A DNA stretch of 64,000 bases from Thermococcus sp. P6. GTDB lineage: Archaea; Methanobacteriota_B; Thermococci; Thermococcales; Thermococcaceae. The stretch spans positions 1,054,001 to 1,118,000 of the forward strand of contig NZ_CP015104.1 in the NCBI RefSeq assembly GCF_002214525.1, read 5' to 3'. The translations under genes and the position numbers were made by a program. Shown here one piece after another: positions 52,415-61,755 of the stretch (its first letter is position 1; the number at the start of each line of letters is the position of its first letter). The notes under the pieces were generated by a model, which saw only the letters and a program-made list of their open reading frames with translations, had not been told where the DNA came from and searched no databases.

Positions 52415-53458
52415 ATGCGCGAGGCGATGTACTGGGAGCCCCTCGAGGGGAACAGGGTGAGATGCCGTCTGTGTCCCCTGAACTGCATCATAAACGAGGG
52501 GCAGAGGGGCTCATGCAGGGTGAGGAAGAACGTGGGTGGAAAGCTCTACACACTCAACTACGGGAAGGTCTCTTCCATTGCCCTTGATCCCGTTGAAAAA
52601 AAGCCCCTCTTTCACTTCTACCCGGGCTCGTGCGCCTTCTCCATAGGCACCATCGGATGCAACATGCATTGCAAACACTGCCAGAACTGGGAGATAAGTC
52701 AGGCCGATGAGAGCTTCCCCTATCTGCAAAACGCCACACCGGAGGGCATAGTGAACCTTGCAAAGCACTATGGATGTAAGAGCATAGCCTACACCTACAA
52801 TGAACCAACTATATGGTACGAGTTCGTCCTTGACACGGCAAAGCTCGCCAGAAAAGCGGGATTGAACAACATCCTCGTCACCAACGGTTACATAAACGAG
52901 GAACCCTTCCGCGAGCTGGCACCCTACGTAGATGCCATGAACATCGACATCAAGGCGTTTGATGACAGGTTCTACATGAAGATAGCGAGCGTGCCCGGTG
53001 GGGAGGCGAGCAGAGAAATTGCAAAGATGGCAAAAAAGGAGTTCGGGATCCATGTGGAGCTCACCTACCTTATAATACCCACCCTGAACGACGACGAAGA
53101 GGAGATAAGAGCTTTCGTGAGGTGGGTCCTTGAAGAGCTCGGTGACGATACCCCGGTGCACTTCTCCCGCTTCTTCCCCCACTACAGGCTTTTAGACCTT
53201 CCGCCCACGCCCCTGAAGACGATAGAGAAGGCCTACGGCATAGCGAGGGAAGAGGGGCTTAAGTTCGTCTACGTGGGCAACATACCGGGCCATAGGGGGG
53301 AACACACCTACTGCCCAAAATGTGGAAAACCTTTAATAGTCCGCTGGGGCTTTACGATTGAGGAATATCACGTAAAGGATGGAAAATGTGAATACTGCGG
53401 TGAACCGATACCAATAATCGGGGAATATAAAAAGGAACGAAATAGCTGGATGTGGTGA
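52415..53458 (+). CDS. amrS: AmmeMemoRadiSam-system radical SAM enzyme (AmrS)
   Basis: This is a 347-residue radical SAM protein of the pyruvate-formate-lyase-activating type. The cluster motif CNMHCKHC lies near residue 84. N-terminal CRLCPLNC and SCRVR are typical of the AmrS family, and a C-terminal zinc ribbon holds CPKCGKPL and CEYCGEPIP. The reaction is unknown. The usual partners (AMMECR1 and MEMO-like proteins) are not adjacent here. The start ATG follows CGGTGATGAG. Confidence 0.88.
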   Translation: MREAMYWEPLEGNRVRCRLCPLNCIINEGQRGSCRVRKNVGGKLYTLNYGKVSSIALDPVEKKPLFHFYPGSCAFSIGTIGCNMHCKHCQNWEISQADESFPYLQNATPEGIVNLAKHYGCKSIAYTYNEPTIWYEFVLDTAKLARKAGLNNILVTNGYINEEPFRELAPYVDAMNIDIKAFDDRFYMKIASVPGGEASREIAKMAKKEFGIHVELTYLIIPTLNDDEEEIRAFVRWVLEELGDDTPVHFSRFFPHYRLLDLPPTPLKTIEKAYGIAREEGLKFVYVGNIPGHRGEHTYCPKCGKPLIVRWGFTIEEYHVKDGKCEYCGEPIPIIGEYKKERNSWMW

Positions 53459-54276
53459 AATTGGCCGGGATTGAGGTCATTTTTTACATAGAAGGGATGG
53501 GAAACGACAGGAAAGTTTTAGAAAGGGCCCTGAAGGATACGGCGGAGAACCTCAGGAACGAGAGGGGAGTTAAGATCGGGTACGTGAAGCTCGAAGATAT
53601 CATAGAAAGTGAGGGGGAGCCCTTAAAGTACTCCGGGATGATAGAGGCAAAACTTGAGGGAAGCCTCGGGGAAGTGGTCCGTCTTGTCCTGAGGTACTCC
53701 CCGGCGATCGTGGAGGTCCTGAAACCCGGGAAGCTGGAGGTTGAGTCGAGGGAACTGATGAAGATCCTCGGGGAAGTTTCGCTCTTCATGGGAAAGCTGA
53801 TGGAACAGTTCGGTGGTCTGGCCGTTTATCCCAAACTCGAGGATCTTCCGGAGCCGAGGATAGGCTACTCCCGGGATGAAATCGAGGAGCTCATCCTCGA
53901 AGACAGGAACCTCCTGTACCGCTTCGTCGTGGAGGTTTTTGGGGAGGACGGGGAAGGCATAAGGGAGACCATGGGGAGGGCTCTGACCTTCGAGGGATGC
54001 AGGATAAACAAGCTCGTCGTTCAGGGGGAGAAGGAGGGGGAGAAGTTCAAGGGACTGCTGGCAGCCGAACTCCTCTCGTCTTTCGAGACCCTGTTTCAGC
54101 TGACCGCCAAGTACGCCCCCGTTGCGATCTCCATACTTGAGCCAGAGGTTGTGGACGTAACTGCCAGCGAGCTTCAGAACGCTCTCACCGATCTGGGCGG
54201 GTTCGTTAACGAGCTGGTCACGAGGCCCGTGAAGAGGCAGCTGATGGAAGGGCAGAAGGAGGAGTCCAAGCTGTGA
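53452..54276 (+). CDS. Unknown protein made of two similar halves
   Basis: This 274-residue protein starts at GTG 53452 inside the end of amrS. The N-terminal half (residues about 1-120) and the C-terminal half (about 140-262) share the same order of elements. Compare EAKLEGSLGEVVRLVLRYSP with AAELLSSFETLFQLTAKYAP, and later LMKILGEVSLFMGKLM with LQNALTDLGGFVNELV. This indicates an internal duplication. No known catalytic motif. Coupling to a radical SAM gene is by position only. Confidence 0.7.
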   Translation: MVKLAGIEVIFYIEGMGNDRKVLERALKDTAENLRNERGVKIGYVKLEDIIESEGEPLKYSGMIEAKLEGSLGEVVRLVLRYSPAIVEVLKPGKLEVESRELMKILGEVSLFMGKLMEQFGGLAVYPKLEDLPEPRIGYSRDEIEELILEDRNLLYRFVVEVFGEDGEGIRETMGRALTFEGCRINKLVVQGEKEGEKFKGLLAAELLSSFETLFQLTAKYAPVAISILEPEVVDVTASELQNALTDLGGFVNELVTRPVKRQLMEGQKEESKL

Positions 54277-54386
54277 TATTATCGGCAAAAGGCGAAAGGC
54301 CTGCAGACATTCGGTTAATGCTTCTTTCCGTTTTTACGGCAATAGGCGAGCTTTTTTTAGCCGAAGAAAGGGTCTGAAAGCGAAAA

Positions 54387-54467
54387 GTATATATACCCCA
54401 AAGGGATAGGAAGCTATTGACAACATGTTAGATATCCCAAGGGCGTAAGCCCAAACTTAAGGAGGTG
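54387..54467 (+). promoter_or_regulatory. Strong promoter and RBS of the S-layer gene
   Basis: The TATA box AGTATATATACC begins near 54387 after a purine-rich run (GCGAAAAG). Transcription should begin around 54420, giving a leader of about 55 bases. That leader holds AAGGAGGTG at 54459-54467, a near-perfect anti-16S match seven bases before the GTG start. Both suit a highly expressed gene. A T-run at about 54351-54358 lies upstream. Confidence 0.75.
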
Positions 54468-54474
54468 TTGGGAA

Positions 54475-56283
54475 GTGAAGGTGAAAAAGATCGCGGCCCT
54501 TGCAGTTGGTGCCGCAATGGTCGGAGCCACCATGGGTTTTGCCAGCGCTCAGACAACCGTTCCGAACATACCGAAGGACTTCTTCGTCAAGGATGGAACC
54601 CCGAACGTTAAAATCGTGGTGGGAAGCAACGCCGCTGCGATGGACGTTGCCAGTGCCGCTGACATAGCCGTGGCCCTCGGAAGCCTGCTCTACACCACCG
54701 AGCAGGCCGAGGTCCAGAACGGATACGTGAAGGTGAAGGCCGAATACCCGCCGGCCGTAGTTGACTCCAGGACGATTTACGCTTACAACTACGACACAAT
54801 GACCCAGGATCACGGGCTCACGATCAACGGTAGCGAGAACTGGGCCACCAAGTACGAGGAGCTTCCGGGAGACTACTGGTGGAACGGTGCCGCCTACAAC
54901 GGTGCTTACAGCGACTTCCAGAGCTCCGTCAGCTTCAGTATTGACCTGGGGGACAAGGACAAAATCAACGATGAGCAGCTCGTCGACTGGCACATCACCC
55001 TCAGCAACATAGGTCTCAGCTCCAAGGATCCGGCCAACTGGGATGAGAGCAGGCCGCCCAAGGATGCCGACCTCGTCATCACTCCGGGGAACGTGACGGT
55101 ATTCGTTGACTACAAGCTCTACAACTACAGCGTCACAAGTACCCAGCAGGTCAGGGACGAATACCCGGAGTGGGGTGTCCCTGCCGATTCCCAGGACGTT
55201 ACCAGCTACTACATCGGAGACGCTGAGAACGTCGCCGCGGACGGTGGAACCATCGTCAGCACCTACAAGGAAGGTGTTGGGGCCGGTGATACGTTCACGG
55301 TCTTTGGAGAGACCTACTACGTCCTCAGCGTCGGCGACAACGGCTTCACCGCCGGTCTCGACAAGGGTACTGACTGGTACCCTGTGGACGAGCCGAAGAC
55401 CATAGAGGGTACCGACTGGGTGGTAACCGCCCTCGACATAAGCCTCGTCGACCAGAGGGCCCTTGTGGAAGTCAAGAACTCCGTAACCGGTCAGGATAGC
55501 GGTGTGGTAACTCTTGAGAAAGACACGCCCGTCGATATCTTCGGAGACGGAAGCGTCATCCTCACCCTGAAGGACACCTTCATCGGTGTAAACGGCCACC
55601 TCATAGCCGAAATCGAGGCGCAGGTGGACGTTAAGGACTACTCAAGCGGTGACACCCTCACCTACGACGGAAAAGAGTGGGAGATGACCATAGCGACCGA
55701 CAACGGTTACATAACCAACATTACCCTCACCAACAAGGACACCCTCGAGGGCAACCCCGTGGACATATTCGGTGCCTACAACCTCTGCTACGGATTCGAA
55801 CTCAAAACCCTGAACGAGCAGGACGTTAACTACGACATCGACGGTGACGGTTCCATCACGGACACCGACCGCGTCGTCGCTTACGCCTATGTCAAGCTCA
55901 AGGAGAAAGAGGGCACCGTCGTCGAGGAAACGCTCGCAGTCGGTGATCAGGTCCTCGATACCGACTACACAGTCGAGGGAATCTACGGCGACGTCATCAC
56001 CGTAAACACGGTCACCGAGCCCATAACCGTCATGGACTACGAGGTCAACCTTGACGATCCGGGAAGCAACCTTATCCTCGTCGGCGGACCCGTGGCCAAC
56101 CAGGTCACCAAGTACCTCGTCGACCAGGGTATCAGCACGGTTGACTGGGTCAACAGCCCCGGTGACATCGAGTACCTCCAGGGTGCCCTTGGGGGCTACG
56201 ACGTGGTCATCGTCGCCGGTGCAACCAGGAACGAGACCAGGGTTGCCGCTGAGGCCCTCATGCAGTACCTCGCTGGCCTCTGA
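54475..56283 (+). CDS. S-layer protein
   Basis: This 602-residue secreted protein begins with a signal peptide (VKVKKIAALAVGAAMVGATMGFASA). The rest is acidic, beta-rich and low in Cys, with N-glycosylation sites. A conserved core (NVKIVVGSNAAAMDVASAADIAVALG near residue 43) and a C-terminal domain, LILVGGPVANQVTKYLVDQ, are the halves of the Thermococcales S-layer family that form the cell-surface lattice. It includes a DIDGDGSITDTDR stretch that looks like a calcium-binding (dockerin/EF-hand-type) loop. Confidence 0.92.
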   Translation: MKVKKIAALAVGAAMVGATMGFASAQTTVPNIPKDFFVKDGTPNVKIVVGSNAAAMDVASAADIAVALGSLLYTTEQAEVQNGYVKVKAEYPPAVVDSRTIYAYNYDTMTQDHGLTINGSENWATKYEELPGDYWWNGAAYNGAYSDFQSSVSFSIDLGDKDKINDEQLVDWHITLSNIGLSSKDPANWDESRPPKDADLVITPGNVTVFVDYKLYNYSVTSTQQVRDEYPEWGVPADSQDVTSYYIGDAENVAADGGTIVSTYKEGVGAGDTFTVFGETYYVLSVGDNGFTAGLDKGTDWYPVDEPKTIEGTDWVVTALDISLVDQRALVEVKNSVTGQDSGVVTLEKDTPVDIFGDGSVILTLKDTFIGVNGHLIAEIEAQVDVKDYSSGDTLTYDGKEWEMTIATDNGYITNITLTNKDTLEGNPVDIFGAYNLCYGFELKTLNEQDVNYDIDGDGSITDTDRVVAYAYVKLKEKEGTVVEETLAVGDQVLDTDYTVEGIYGDVITVNTVTEPITVMDYEVNLDDPGSNLILVGGPVANQVTKYLVDQGISTVDWVNSPGDIEYLQGALGGYDVVIVAGATRNETRVAAEALMQYLAGL

Positions 56284-56319
56284 AGGCTTTCCCTCTTTTA
56301 ATTCCCTTTTCTGGGGGTT

Positions 56320-57099
56320 TTGAAGTTGAATCAAAGAAGACTGGTAGCGCTTCTTGTGGTCTTTCTGATTGTCGTGTCTCCGATCGGTTACGTTCTCTAC
56401 TCCTACCACGGGTTTAACGCTCTCCTCAACCCGGGAACGCCCAGGGCCTCTGCCGGTTACGTGGTCGTGTACACCCCGTCGGGTCAGTTCTACACCCTGA
56501 GCTCAGAGGAATCCCGGAAGCTTCTGGATAGTGGGGGGCTTCCTTCGGGCTCAAAGCTCTTCAACGTTACGGTCGAGAGCTACCTCACCGGAAGCCCGGG
56601 GGTGGACCTCAACCTCACCCTCAGGAGCCTTTACGAGCATTTCACGGTGGTCATGGGGGATCCATCGGTAACGAACTGCGAGAGCTCGCCCGTGCTGTAC
56701 GCGGGAAACTGCAGGTACAGGGTGGCCACGGTTTCCGAGGTGGCCGCCATGGTCTCCAGCATATTCACGACGAACTACTACCTGAGGGGACTCCAGATGG
56801 GCTACGATAACGCCACGGCAAAGCAGTACGCCTTCAACCAGACGTGGCTCAGGTACAGGAAGGCTTACCTGACGTTCTGGACCAAACTGGAGATAGGGAG
56901 TGGGAGGATAGGAAACAAAGACCACCTCGCGATCATCCTCATAGGTCCGGCAGAGAACGCCGTGGAGAACAGAATATTCACCCCGCGCAGGGGAGTGCTC
57001 GTGATAGAGGGCAAAACGGACGAGGCGCTTAGGGCGGAGGTTGTCCTCATCGAGAACCTGATAGGCTTCTCATGGCCCGGTAACTCCACTAAAGGGTGA
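56320..57099 (+). CDS. Membrane-anchored extracellular protein, unknown
   Basis: This 259-residue protein has one N-terminal hydrophobic helix (LVALLVVFLIVVSPIGYVLY) and an outward-facing domain. Several NxT/S sequons (FNVTV, LNLTL, FNQTW, NSTKG) fit a glycosylated surface protein. A single pair of cysteines near residues 116 and 126 (CESSPVLYAGNC) could form a disulfide. The start is TTG 56320 after GGGGGTT. It follows the S-layer gene and may share its transcript. Function unknown. Confidence 0.7.
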   Translation: MKLNQRRLVALLVVFLIVVSPIGYVLYSYHGFNALLNPGTPRASAGYVVVYTPSGQFYTLSSEESRKLLDSGGLPSGSKLFNVTVESYLTGSPGVDLNLTLRSLYEHFTVVMGDPSVTNCESSPVLYAGNCRYRVATVSEVAAMVSSIFTTNYYLRGLQMGYDNATAKQYAFNQTWLRYRKAYLTFWTKLEIGSGRIGNKDHLAIILIGPAENAVENRIFTPRRGVLVIEGKTDEALRAEVVLIENLIGFSWPGNSTKG

Positions 57100-58834
57100 T
57101 CCAGGGATCGAGCGTTTTCCTCTTATCTTCCCCTACGGCATCAAAAAACTCGTCTCTGCTTTTAAACGGTCTTCTGGAGAGTATCTTGACGACGTTCTTC
57201 TTCCCTATCCCGGGGAGGTAGCGTAAAACACTGGAAGGCTCGGTGTTCACCCTGACGGGAACGGGTATTCCGGTTATGCTTCTAAAGCCGTGGTCGACTA
57301 TTAGCACATCGTAAAACCTGTTGAGTTCGAGCCTCTTGGGAATCCCAACTATCAGGGGATAGCTTCCTATCTGCCTCCCGTAGGTAAGATTACCATCGAA
57401 AACTTCAGCGCGCACATCCCTGAGAACCGTACCTACGGGAACGAGGCGTTTGAGCATTGGAAGGTCTATCTCGTGCCGTATCCTGTACCTGTAGTGCTGG
57501 ATGAGCTTTTTGTGCTTCTGAACCTTTACCCTATCCCGGAGATGCCAGAGGGGCGTGCCCGGGAAAACGACAACCTGCCGGATGTTTATGCGCCTCACCA
57601 TCAGTCCGTCGTCCAGAAGGCGCTTAAGGAACTGAAACGTCAGTTCGTAGCTTTTCTTGGTTTCTCCCGGAAGGCCGAATAAAATGTTTATTCCGGGTAA
57701 CAGCCACGGCATTCCGTTGTAACCGCGCTTCGCCCCGACTTCGTTGAGTATCCTCACAGCCTCGTAGGTCTCCTCGGCGGTGGCGTTCAGGTTGTTGAGC
57801 CTTGCAACCTTTGGATCCGCACTCTCGAGGCCGAAGGCCACAACGTTAGCCGGGGTTCCGTATTTTATCAGTGCCTTCGCTATTCTCCTGCTATCCTCCG
57901 GATGATTGGCTATAACGGCGGGATTGGCGTTGTCAACGTGGAGGGTTTTGACGTCGGGCGCGACGGAGCGAATCCCCCTGAAGAGCCTCTCGATAGCGTC
58001 CGGATTGGGAACCGGAACGCGGCCGTTCGGCTTCGCCATGTAGGAGAATATGCAACTCTGCCTCCCGATCCTGAAATGCCTCACTCCGAGCTCGTAGAGG
58101 CCCCTTATTTCCTCCACAACATCCTCTATCGGCCTGTCCTCGACCCTTCTGTATCTAACGGGCTCGGTACAGAAGGAGCACCCTCCTATTCCCGCTGCCT
58201 TGGGACATCCCCGCTGGGTCTCGATCTCAACTATGACGAAGTCCGGGTAATCCGGAAACTGCTTCACGACCTCTGCACCTAAAATGGCGTAGTCCCTGAG
58301 CTCTTCATACGTTCTGAAGCGGAAGGGGTCGGCCTCCTTCGGATCGGTTATGAGGTCATAGAGGAATGCCTCCAGATCGCCGTAGACGATGTGATCGAAT
58401 ACCTCGCTGGCAAGACCGAGCTCCCGGGAGAGGATTCTGGTACCCCCGCCGTGCGCGGATCCCATAAAAGCGGGCCCGCCGAGGACCTTAACCCCCCTGA
58501 ACTGCCTTATGAACGCGGCCACCTCTTCCACCTGCGAGGGAACCGCGGAAAGGTATTTCCCCGGCGTGTGGAGGCCGCCTATGTAAACGATAAGTTCCGC
58601 CTTTTCGAGTATCTCCCGGGTTTTCGGGTAGTTGGGGGTTTTGTTCCGGGTTCTTATGCCGTTCTCTCCCTCGAACGTGGCCCTGAGATCGTCTATGGTC
58701 AGGTAAAAGACGTTAACATCCCCTCTGGCCTTCTTAACCGCCCCGTAAGCGTAGCGCGGGTATATGCCGAGGTAGGGTGGAACTCCAAGTCCGGCCGGTT
58801 CGTCGGTGTAGCCGTCTATCAGGGCGATTATCAT
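57089..58834 (-). CDS. Radical SAM protein with B12-like N-terminus and HhH tail
   Basis: This 581-residue protein is in three parts. The N-terminal region (to about 180) has GGLHTPG and GGPAFMG motifs reminiscent of a B12-binding fold. The radical SAM core has its iron-sulfur cysteines in RGCPKAAGIGGCSFCTEP (the first gap longer than the usual CX3CX2C). The last 50 residues (LRYLPGIGKKNVVKILSRRP) are a helix-hairpin-helix, suggesting nucleic-acid binding. ATG 58834 fixes the start. The exact reaction is unknown. Confidence 0.85.
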   Translation of the reverse strand: MIIALIDGYTDEPAGLGVPPYLGIYPRYAYGAVKKARGDVNVFYLTIDDLRATFEGENGIRTRNKTPNYPKTREILEKAELIVYIGGLHTPGKYLSAVPSQVEEVAAFIRQFRGVKVLGGPAFMGSAHGGGTRILSRELGLASEVFDHIVYGDLEAFLYDLITDPKEADPFRFRTYEELRDYAILGAEVVKQFPDYPDFVIVEIETQRGCPKAAGIGGCSFCTEPVRYRRVEDRPIEDVVEEIRGLYELGVRHFRIGRQSCIFSYMAKPNGRVPVPNPDAIERLFRGIRSVAPDVKTLHVDNANPAVIANHPEDSRRIAKALIKYGTPANVVAFGLESADPKVARLNNLNATAEETYEAVRILNEVGAKRGYNGMPWLLPGINILFGLPGETKKSYELTFQFLKRLLDDGLMVRRINIRQVVVFPGTPLWHLRDRVKVQKHKKLIQHYRYRIRHEIDLPMLKRLVPVGTVLRDVRAEVFDGNLTYGRQIGSYPLIVGIPKRLELNRFYDVLIVDHGFRSITGIPVPVRVNTEPSSVLRYLPGIGKKNVVKILSRRPFKSRDEFFDAVGEDKRKTLDPWITL

Positions 58835-58881
58835 GTTCGGAGCTTGACGGCATCTTTTAAAAAACAATCGGAAGCAAAAGG

Positions 58882-58889
58882 TATAAATC
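58882..58889 (+). promoter_or_regulatory. TATA box of the ferritin-like gene
   Basis: TATAAATC follows the purine-rich GCAAAAGG and lies 40 bases before ATG 58922. Expected transcription start is near 58910, with the RBS GGAGTGAT just after it. Confidence 0.6.
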
Positions 58890-58921
58890 TTCAAAGACCT
58901 AAGGTATCAGGAGTGATACTT

Positions 58922-59461
58922 ATGAAGCGAACCCGCTCTATGACCGGGGAGCAGAAGATTGAATTTAAGAGGATACTCGAAGCCCTATCCCATCTGGACA
59001 GAAAGGAACTTATGTCCTACTGGATCGATCAGGAGGTAGGGGAAGCGGAGATGTACTACCACCTCTACGAGCTCAGTAAGGAGGTAAACTGGGATAAGCG
59101 TGTCCCAGCGCTGTTCTTCCAGCTCTACAAGGAAAGCCTCAAACATGCGGAAATACTGCTGGGGACGTTCAAGGAGATGTTTCCGGAAGAACAACCCCCT
59201 AAGGTTGAGCTCCCCTCCCTTGAAGTTGAGCTCTCGGGTGAGAAACTTGAGGAGATGGTTTACAGGGGCAAACTCCGGGACATCCTCGAGTACCTGATGG
59301 GAACCGAACTTCTGGCTCACGACGTTTACGAGTACCTCGCGGAGAAAACCGAAAACGAGAAGATAAGGGCAACTCTAATGTGGCTTGCTGACATTGAGAA
59401 CGGCCATTACCGGAAGCTGAAGGAGGCTTACACCGCCCTTTTTGGGGATGAAGAAGAGTAG
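58922..59461 (+). CDS. Ferritin-like diiron-fold protein
   Basis: This 179-residue four-helix protein has repeated acidic helix motifs, WIDQEVGEAEMYYHLYELSKEV near residue 35 and ESLKHAEILLG near 75, then TELLAHDVYEYLAEKT and LADIENGHYRKL. The E..H-type spacing is that of the rubrerythrin/ferritin-like superfamily and could hold two irons. It could store iron or act against oxidants. The 3' end overlaps rsmA convergently by 34 bases. Confidence 0.85.
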   Translation: MKRTRSMTGEQKIEFKRILEALSHLDRKELMSYWIDQEVGEAEMYYHLYELSKEVNWDKRVPALFFQLYKESLKHAEILLGTFKEMFPEEQPPKVELPSLEVELSGEKLEEMVYRGKLRDILEYLMGTELLAHDVYEYLAEKTENEKIRATLMWLADIENGHYRKLKEAYTALFGDEEE

Positions 59462-60282
59462 TCCCTGAGAACCCCCTCGGCTCTCAGAAACTCCTCGATC
59501 TCCTCAACTTCTGCGGGGGAGAGCTGGAAGACCCGCTTTTCCCGGTGTGGCATTCTCGAGAAGGCCTCCTTCATCTCCCTAAAGGTCCGCCCTTCAAGGC
59601 CCAGCATGTGGCGGGACTTCTTCAAAGCGGCAAGGGCCGTGCTTCTCCTGTGCTGAAAGAGGGCTCTTACAAGGTTCTCGTTTAGGTTTATTCGCTCTCC
59701 TTTGGGTTTGGGCTCCATGACCACAACGGCCGAGTCCACCTCAGGTTTCGGCCAGAAAGCGCCCCGACCTATCCTCTCTACGAGCTCCGCGTGGGCCTTC
59801 GCCCCGATCATGAGGGACAGGCGGGAGTAGTTTTTATCCCCGGGTTTTGCCACGATTCTCCGGGCGAACTCCAGCTGGTACACCAGAACGGCCCGTTCGA
59901 ATTCATGCCTGAGGAAGCGGAAGGTTACGGGCGATGAGATGCCGTAGGGGAGGTTTGACACTATCTTGTTGAACTCTGGAAACTCCACCCTGAGGGCGTC
60001 GCCCTCGATTACCTCCACGTTTGGCCAGTTGTATTCCCTTCGAAGTATCTCAACGAGACGATGGTCCCGTTCTATGGCGTAAACCTTTCCCGCGCGCTCC
60101 CTCAGTGCCTCGGTGAGGAACCCAAGGCCGGGGCCAACCTCGAGGACGGTGTCCTTCTCGTTGACCTCCGCTCTCTCGACGTTCCTCTCGATAACATCGG
60201 GGACTATCAGAAAGTTCTGGCCGAGGTTTGGGTTGATCCTCAGGTTGTATTTTGAAATGATGGAGAAGAGACGCTCTTTCAT
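59428..60282 (-). CDS. rsmA: 16S rRNA dimethyladenosine transferase RsmA/KsgA
   Basis: This 284-residue enzyme dimethylates the two adenines of the 16S helix 45 loop. SAM motif I is VLEVGPGLGFLTEAL near residue 45, the catalytic motif is IVSNLPYGISSP near 108, and the N-terminal NPNLGQNFL is typical. It overlaps the DUF655 gene by four bases in the L21e-RpoF-DUF655-RsmA operon. Confidence 0.95.
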   Translation of the reverse strand: MKERLFSIISKYNLRINPNLGQNFLIVPDVIERNVERAEVNEKDTVLEVGPGLGFLTEALRERAGKVYAIERDHRLVEILRREYNWPNVEVIEGDALRVEFPEFNKIVSNLPYGISSPVTFRFLRHEFERAVLVYQLEFARRIVAKPGDKNYSRLSLMIGAKAHAELVERIGRGAFWPKPEVDSAVVVMEPKPKGERINLNENLVRALFQHRRSTALAALKKSRHMLGLEGRTFREMKEAFSRMPHREKRVFQLSPAEVEEIEEFLRAEGVLRDYSSSSPKRAV

Positions 60283-60908
60283 GGGCGGAATATCCTCCCC
60301 GGGCCTACAAAGAGCCTGTACCTGTCCTTCCCCTGAAGCTCGTCAACTATTCTTCTTGCTATCATCTTCGCCGGTTCAGGCAGTCCTTTGACACGGCTGT
60401 GGAGGTCCTCGAAGCTCTTGAAAGGCTCTCTCCTGCGTTCGTCGATTATCTCCCACATGTGCTTTTTCCCTATTCCCGGGAGCAGTTCCAGACTGTGAAG
60501 CCTGTTGGTTATGGGCGGGGCCACGTTGAAGAACTGGACGAAGTAGTCCTCGTTGCGTTTAACTATCTCCTCGACAACGTAGGGAAGCTCGGCCCTGGCG
60601 GTTGCCGTTAGGTCATCGTAGTGAATCTTCCTGTTGATCTTGAAAACCTTATCCCTTTTCCCCTTGCCCACGAAAACCCTCTCGTAGGGCTGGAGGTCCC
60701 CTATGGGGGTAACCTCAAGGAGCGTGAAGGCCCTCTCACCCACAACCTGAGCCACGGGTTTCCCCATTCTCCTTCCGGTGCTAAGATCAACGTAACCCTC
60801 GGGCAGGTAATCAAGCACGTAGGCGTACTCCTCGTACTCTTCGTACTCAGCGTTCCTCCTCTTCTTTTTGAGACTCTCCCTGTAGGAATGTCTCCTGTAT
60901 CTGTCCAT
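60279..60908 (-). CDS. DUF655 RNA-binding protein
   Basis: This 209-residue protein has a basic N-terminus (RYRRHSYRESLKKKRR), an OB-like central part (YVLDYLPEGYVDLSTGRRMGK, then GERAFTLLEVTPIGD) and a helix-hairpin-helix LELLPGIGKKHMWEIIDERR near residue 140. This is the DUF655 family, usually encoded between RpoF and RsmA, probably acting in rRNA handling. Confidence 0.9.
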   Translation of the reverse strand: MDRYRRHSYRESLKKKRRNAEYEEYEEYAYVLDYLPEGYVDLSTGRRMGKPVAQVVGERAFTLLEVTPIGDLQPYERVFVGKGKRDKVFKINRKIHYDDLTATARAELPYVVEEIVKRNEDYFVQFFNVAPPITNRLHSLELLPGIGKKHMWEIIDERRREPFKSFEDLHSRVKGLPEPAKMIARRIVDELQGKDRYRLFVGPGRIFRP

Positions 60909-60974
60909 CGTCTCTCCCCCAGAAAATATGTCCTCACTGGTTTTTATACTTTATCTAAGAAAGGAAAAGAGAAA

Positions 60975-61337
60975 TCATTCCCTGTAATCGTCGAGGAGCC
61001 TTACTATCTCGCGGGCTTCCTCTTCTGTGGGGATGTAGCCCTCCTTGGCGAAGATCACCCGCAGGTCGAAGTAGTCCTCCGGCATGAGGTCAACGATCTT
61101 GGCGGCGAGCCTCTCGTCCATCCACTCGAAGAGCTCCATGAGCTTCCCCTTAAGCTCCTCCGCCTTCTCCGGGCTAAGGCTTGCAAAGCGCTCCGCATGT
61201 TCGAGGCTAACCCTCGCCTCGTAGAACATCGGCTCCTCGGGGTTCTCCTCCATGCCCTCCGCCTTTCGCCTTTCAAGGAGCTTCCGGGTCTCGGCTATCG
61301 TGAGGTACCGCTCCTCGAGTTTCTTCCTGCCTATCAT
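60975..61337 (-). CDS. rpoF: RNA polymerase subunit F (Rpb4)
   Basis: This 120-residue HRDC-like subunit pairs with RpoE' to form the polymerase stalk. It begins MIGRKKLEERYLTIAETRKLL and has the C-terminal helix bundle (VDLMPEDYFDLRVIFAKEGY). ATG 61337 is family-typical; ATG 61343 overlaps the L21e stop and is equally possible. It lies in the L21e operon. Confidence 0.94.
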   Translation of the reverse strand: MIGRKKLEERYLTIAETRKLLERRKAEGMEENPEEPMFYEARVSLEHAERFASLSPEKAEELKGKLMELFEWMDERLAAKIVDLMPEDYFDLRVIFAKEGYIPTEEEAREIVRLLDDYRE

Positions 61338-61339
61338 GC

Positions 61340-61636
61340 TCATCCCTTCTGGGGCCTCAGGTGGACCGGATGGATGAAGAAGGTCTTAACCTTTCCCCCG
61401 TCCTTAATCTGAACGATGTAGGCGTCACCGCGCTTTCCAACGACGGTCCCGGTCCTCCCGTGAAACCTCGGGTCGGGCATGCCCCTGTGGTAGCTCGGCT
61501 CGATGACTATGTGGACCCTCTGGCCGGCCTCGAACCCCTGAAGGAATCTGGTAACGGGGGGCATTCCTCTCCTTCGGGGGCTCTTGCTGAGCTTTTCACG
61601 GGTCTTCCTCCTAAAGCTGTGGGCTTTTTTGACCAT
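61340..61636 (-). CDS. rpl21e: Large-subunit ribosomal protein L21e
   Basis: This 98-residue basic protein has [19 protein letters not shown] at the N-terminus and [23 protein letters not shown] in the SH3-like barrel, both typical of eL21. It is the first gene of the operon with rpoF. GTGAGGTGATGG precedes the start on the minus strand. Confidence 0.96.
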   Translation of the reverse strand: MVKKAHSFRRKTREKLSKSPRRRGMPPVTRFLQGFEAGQRVHIVIEPSYHRGMPDPRFHGRTGTVVGKRGDAYIVQIKDGGKVKTFFIHPVHLRPQKG

Positions 61637-61755
61637 TTTCCATCACCTCACGGGGTTGTATCCAGCACGGACTTCACAAAGGGCTTTCAGCCTTTTCAAA
61701 CCTTTCCGGCGTATCAACTAAGCCTGTTACGGCCTCGCTATCCACTCATGAAAAC

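Noticed and set aside
58391-58921. Extension of the ferritin-like protein to 356 residues
   Set aside because: It is the mirror of the radical SAM gene and its promoter region. The TATA box at 58882 lies inside it.
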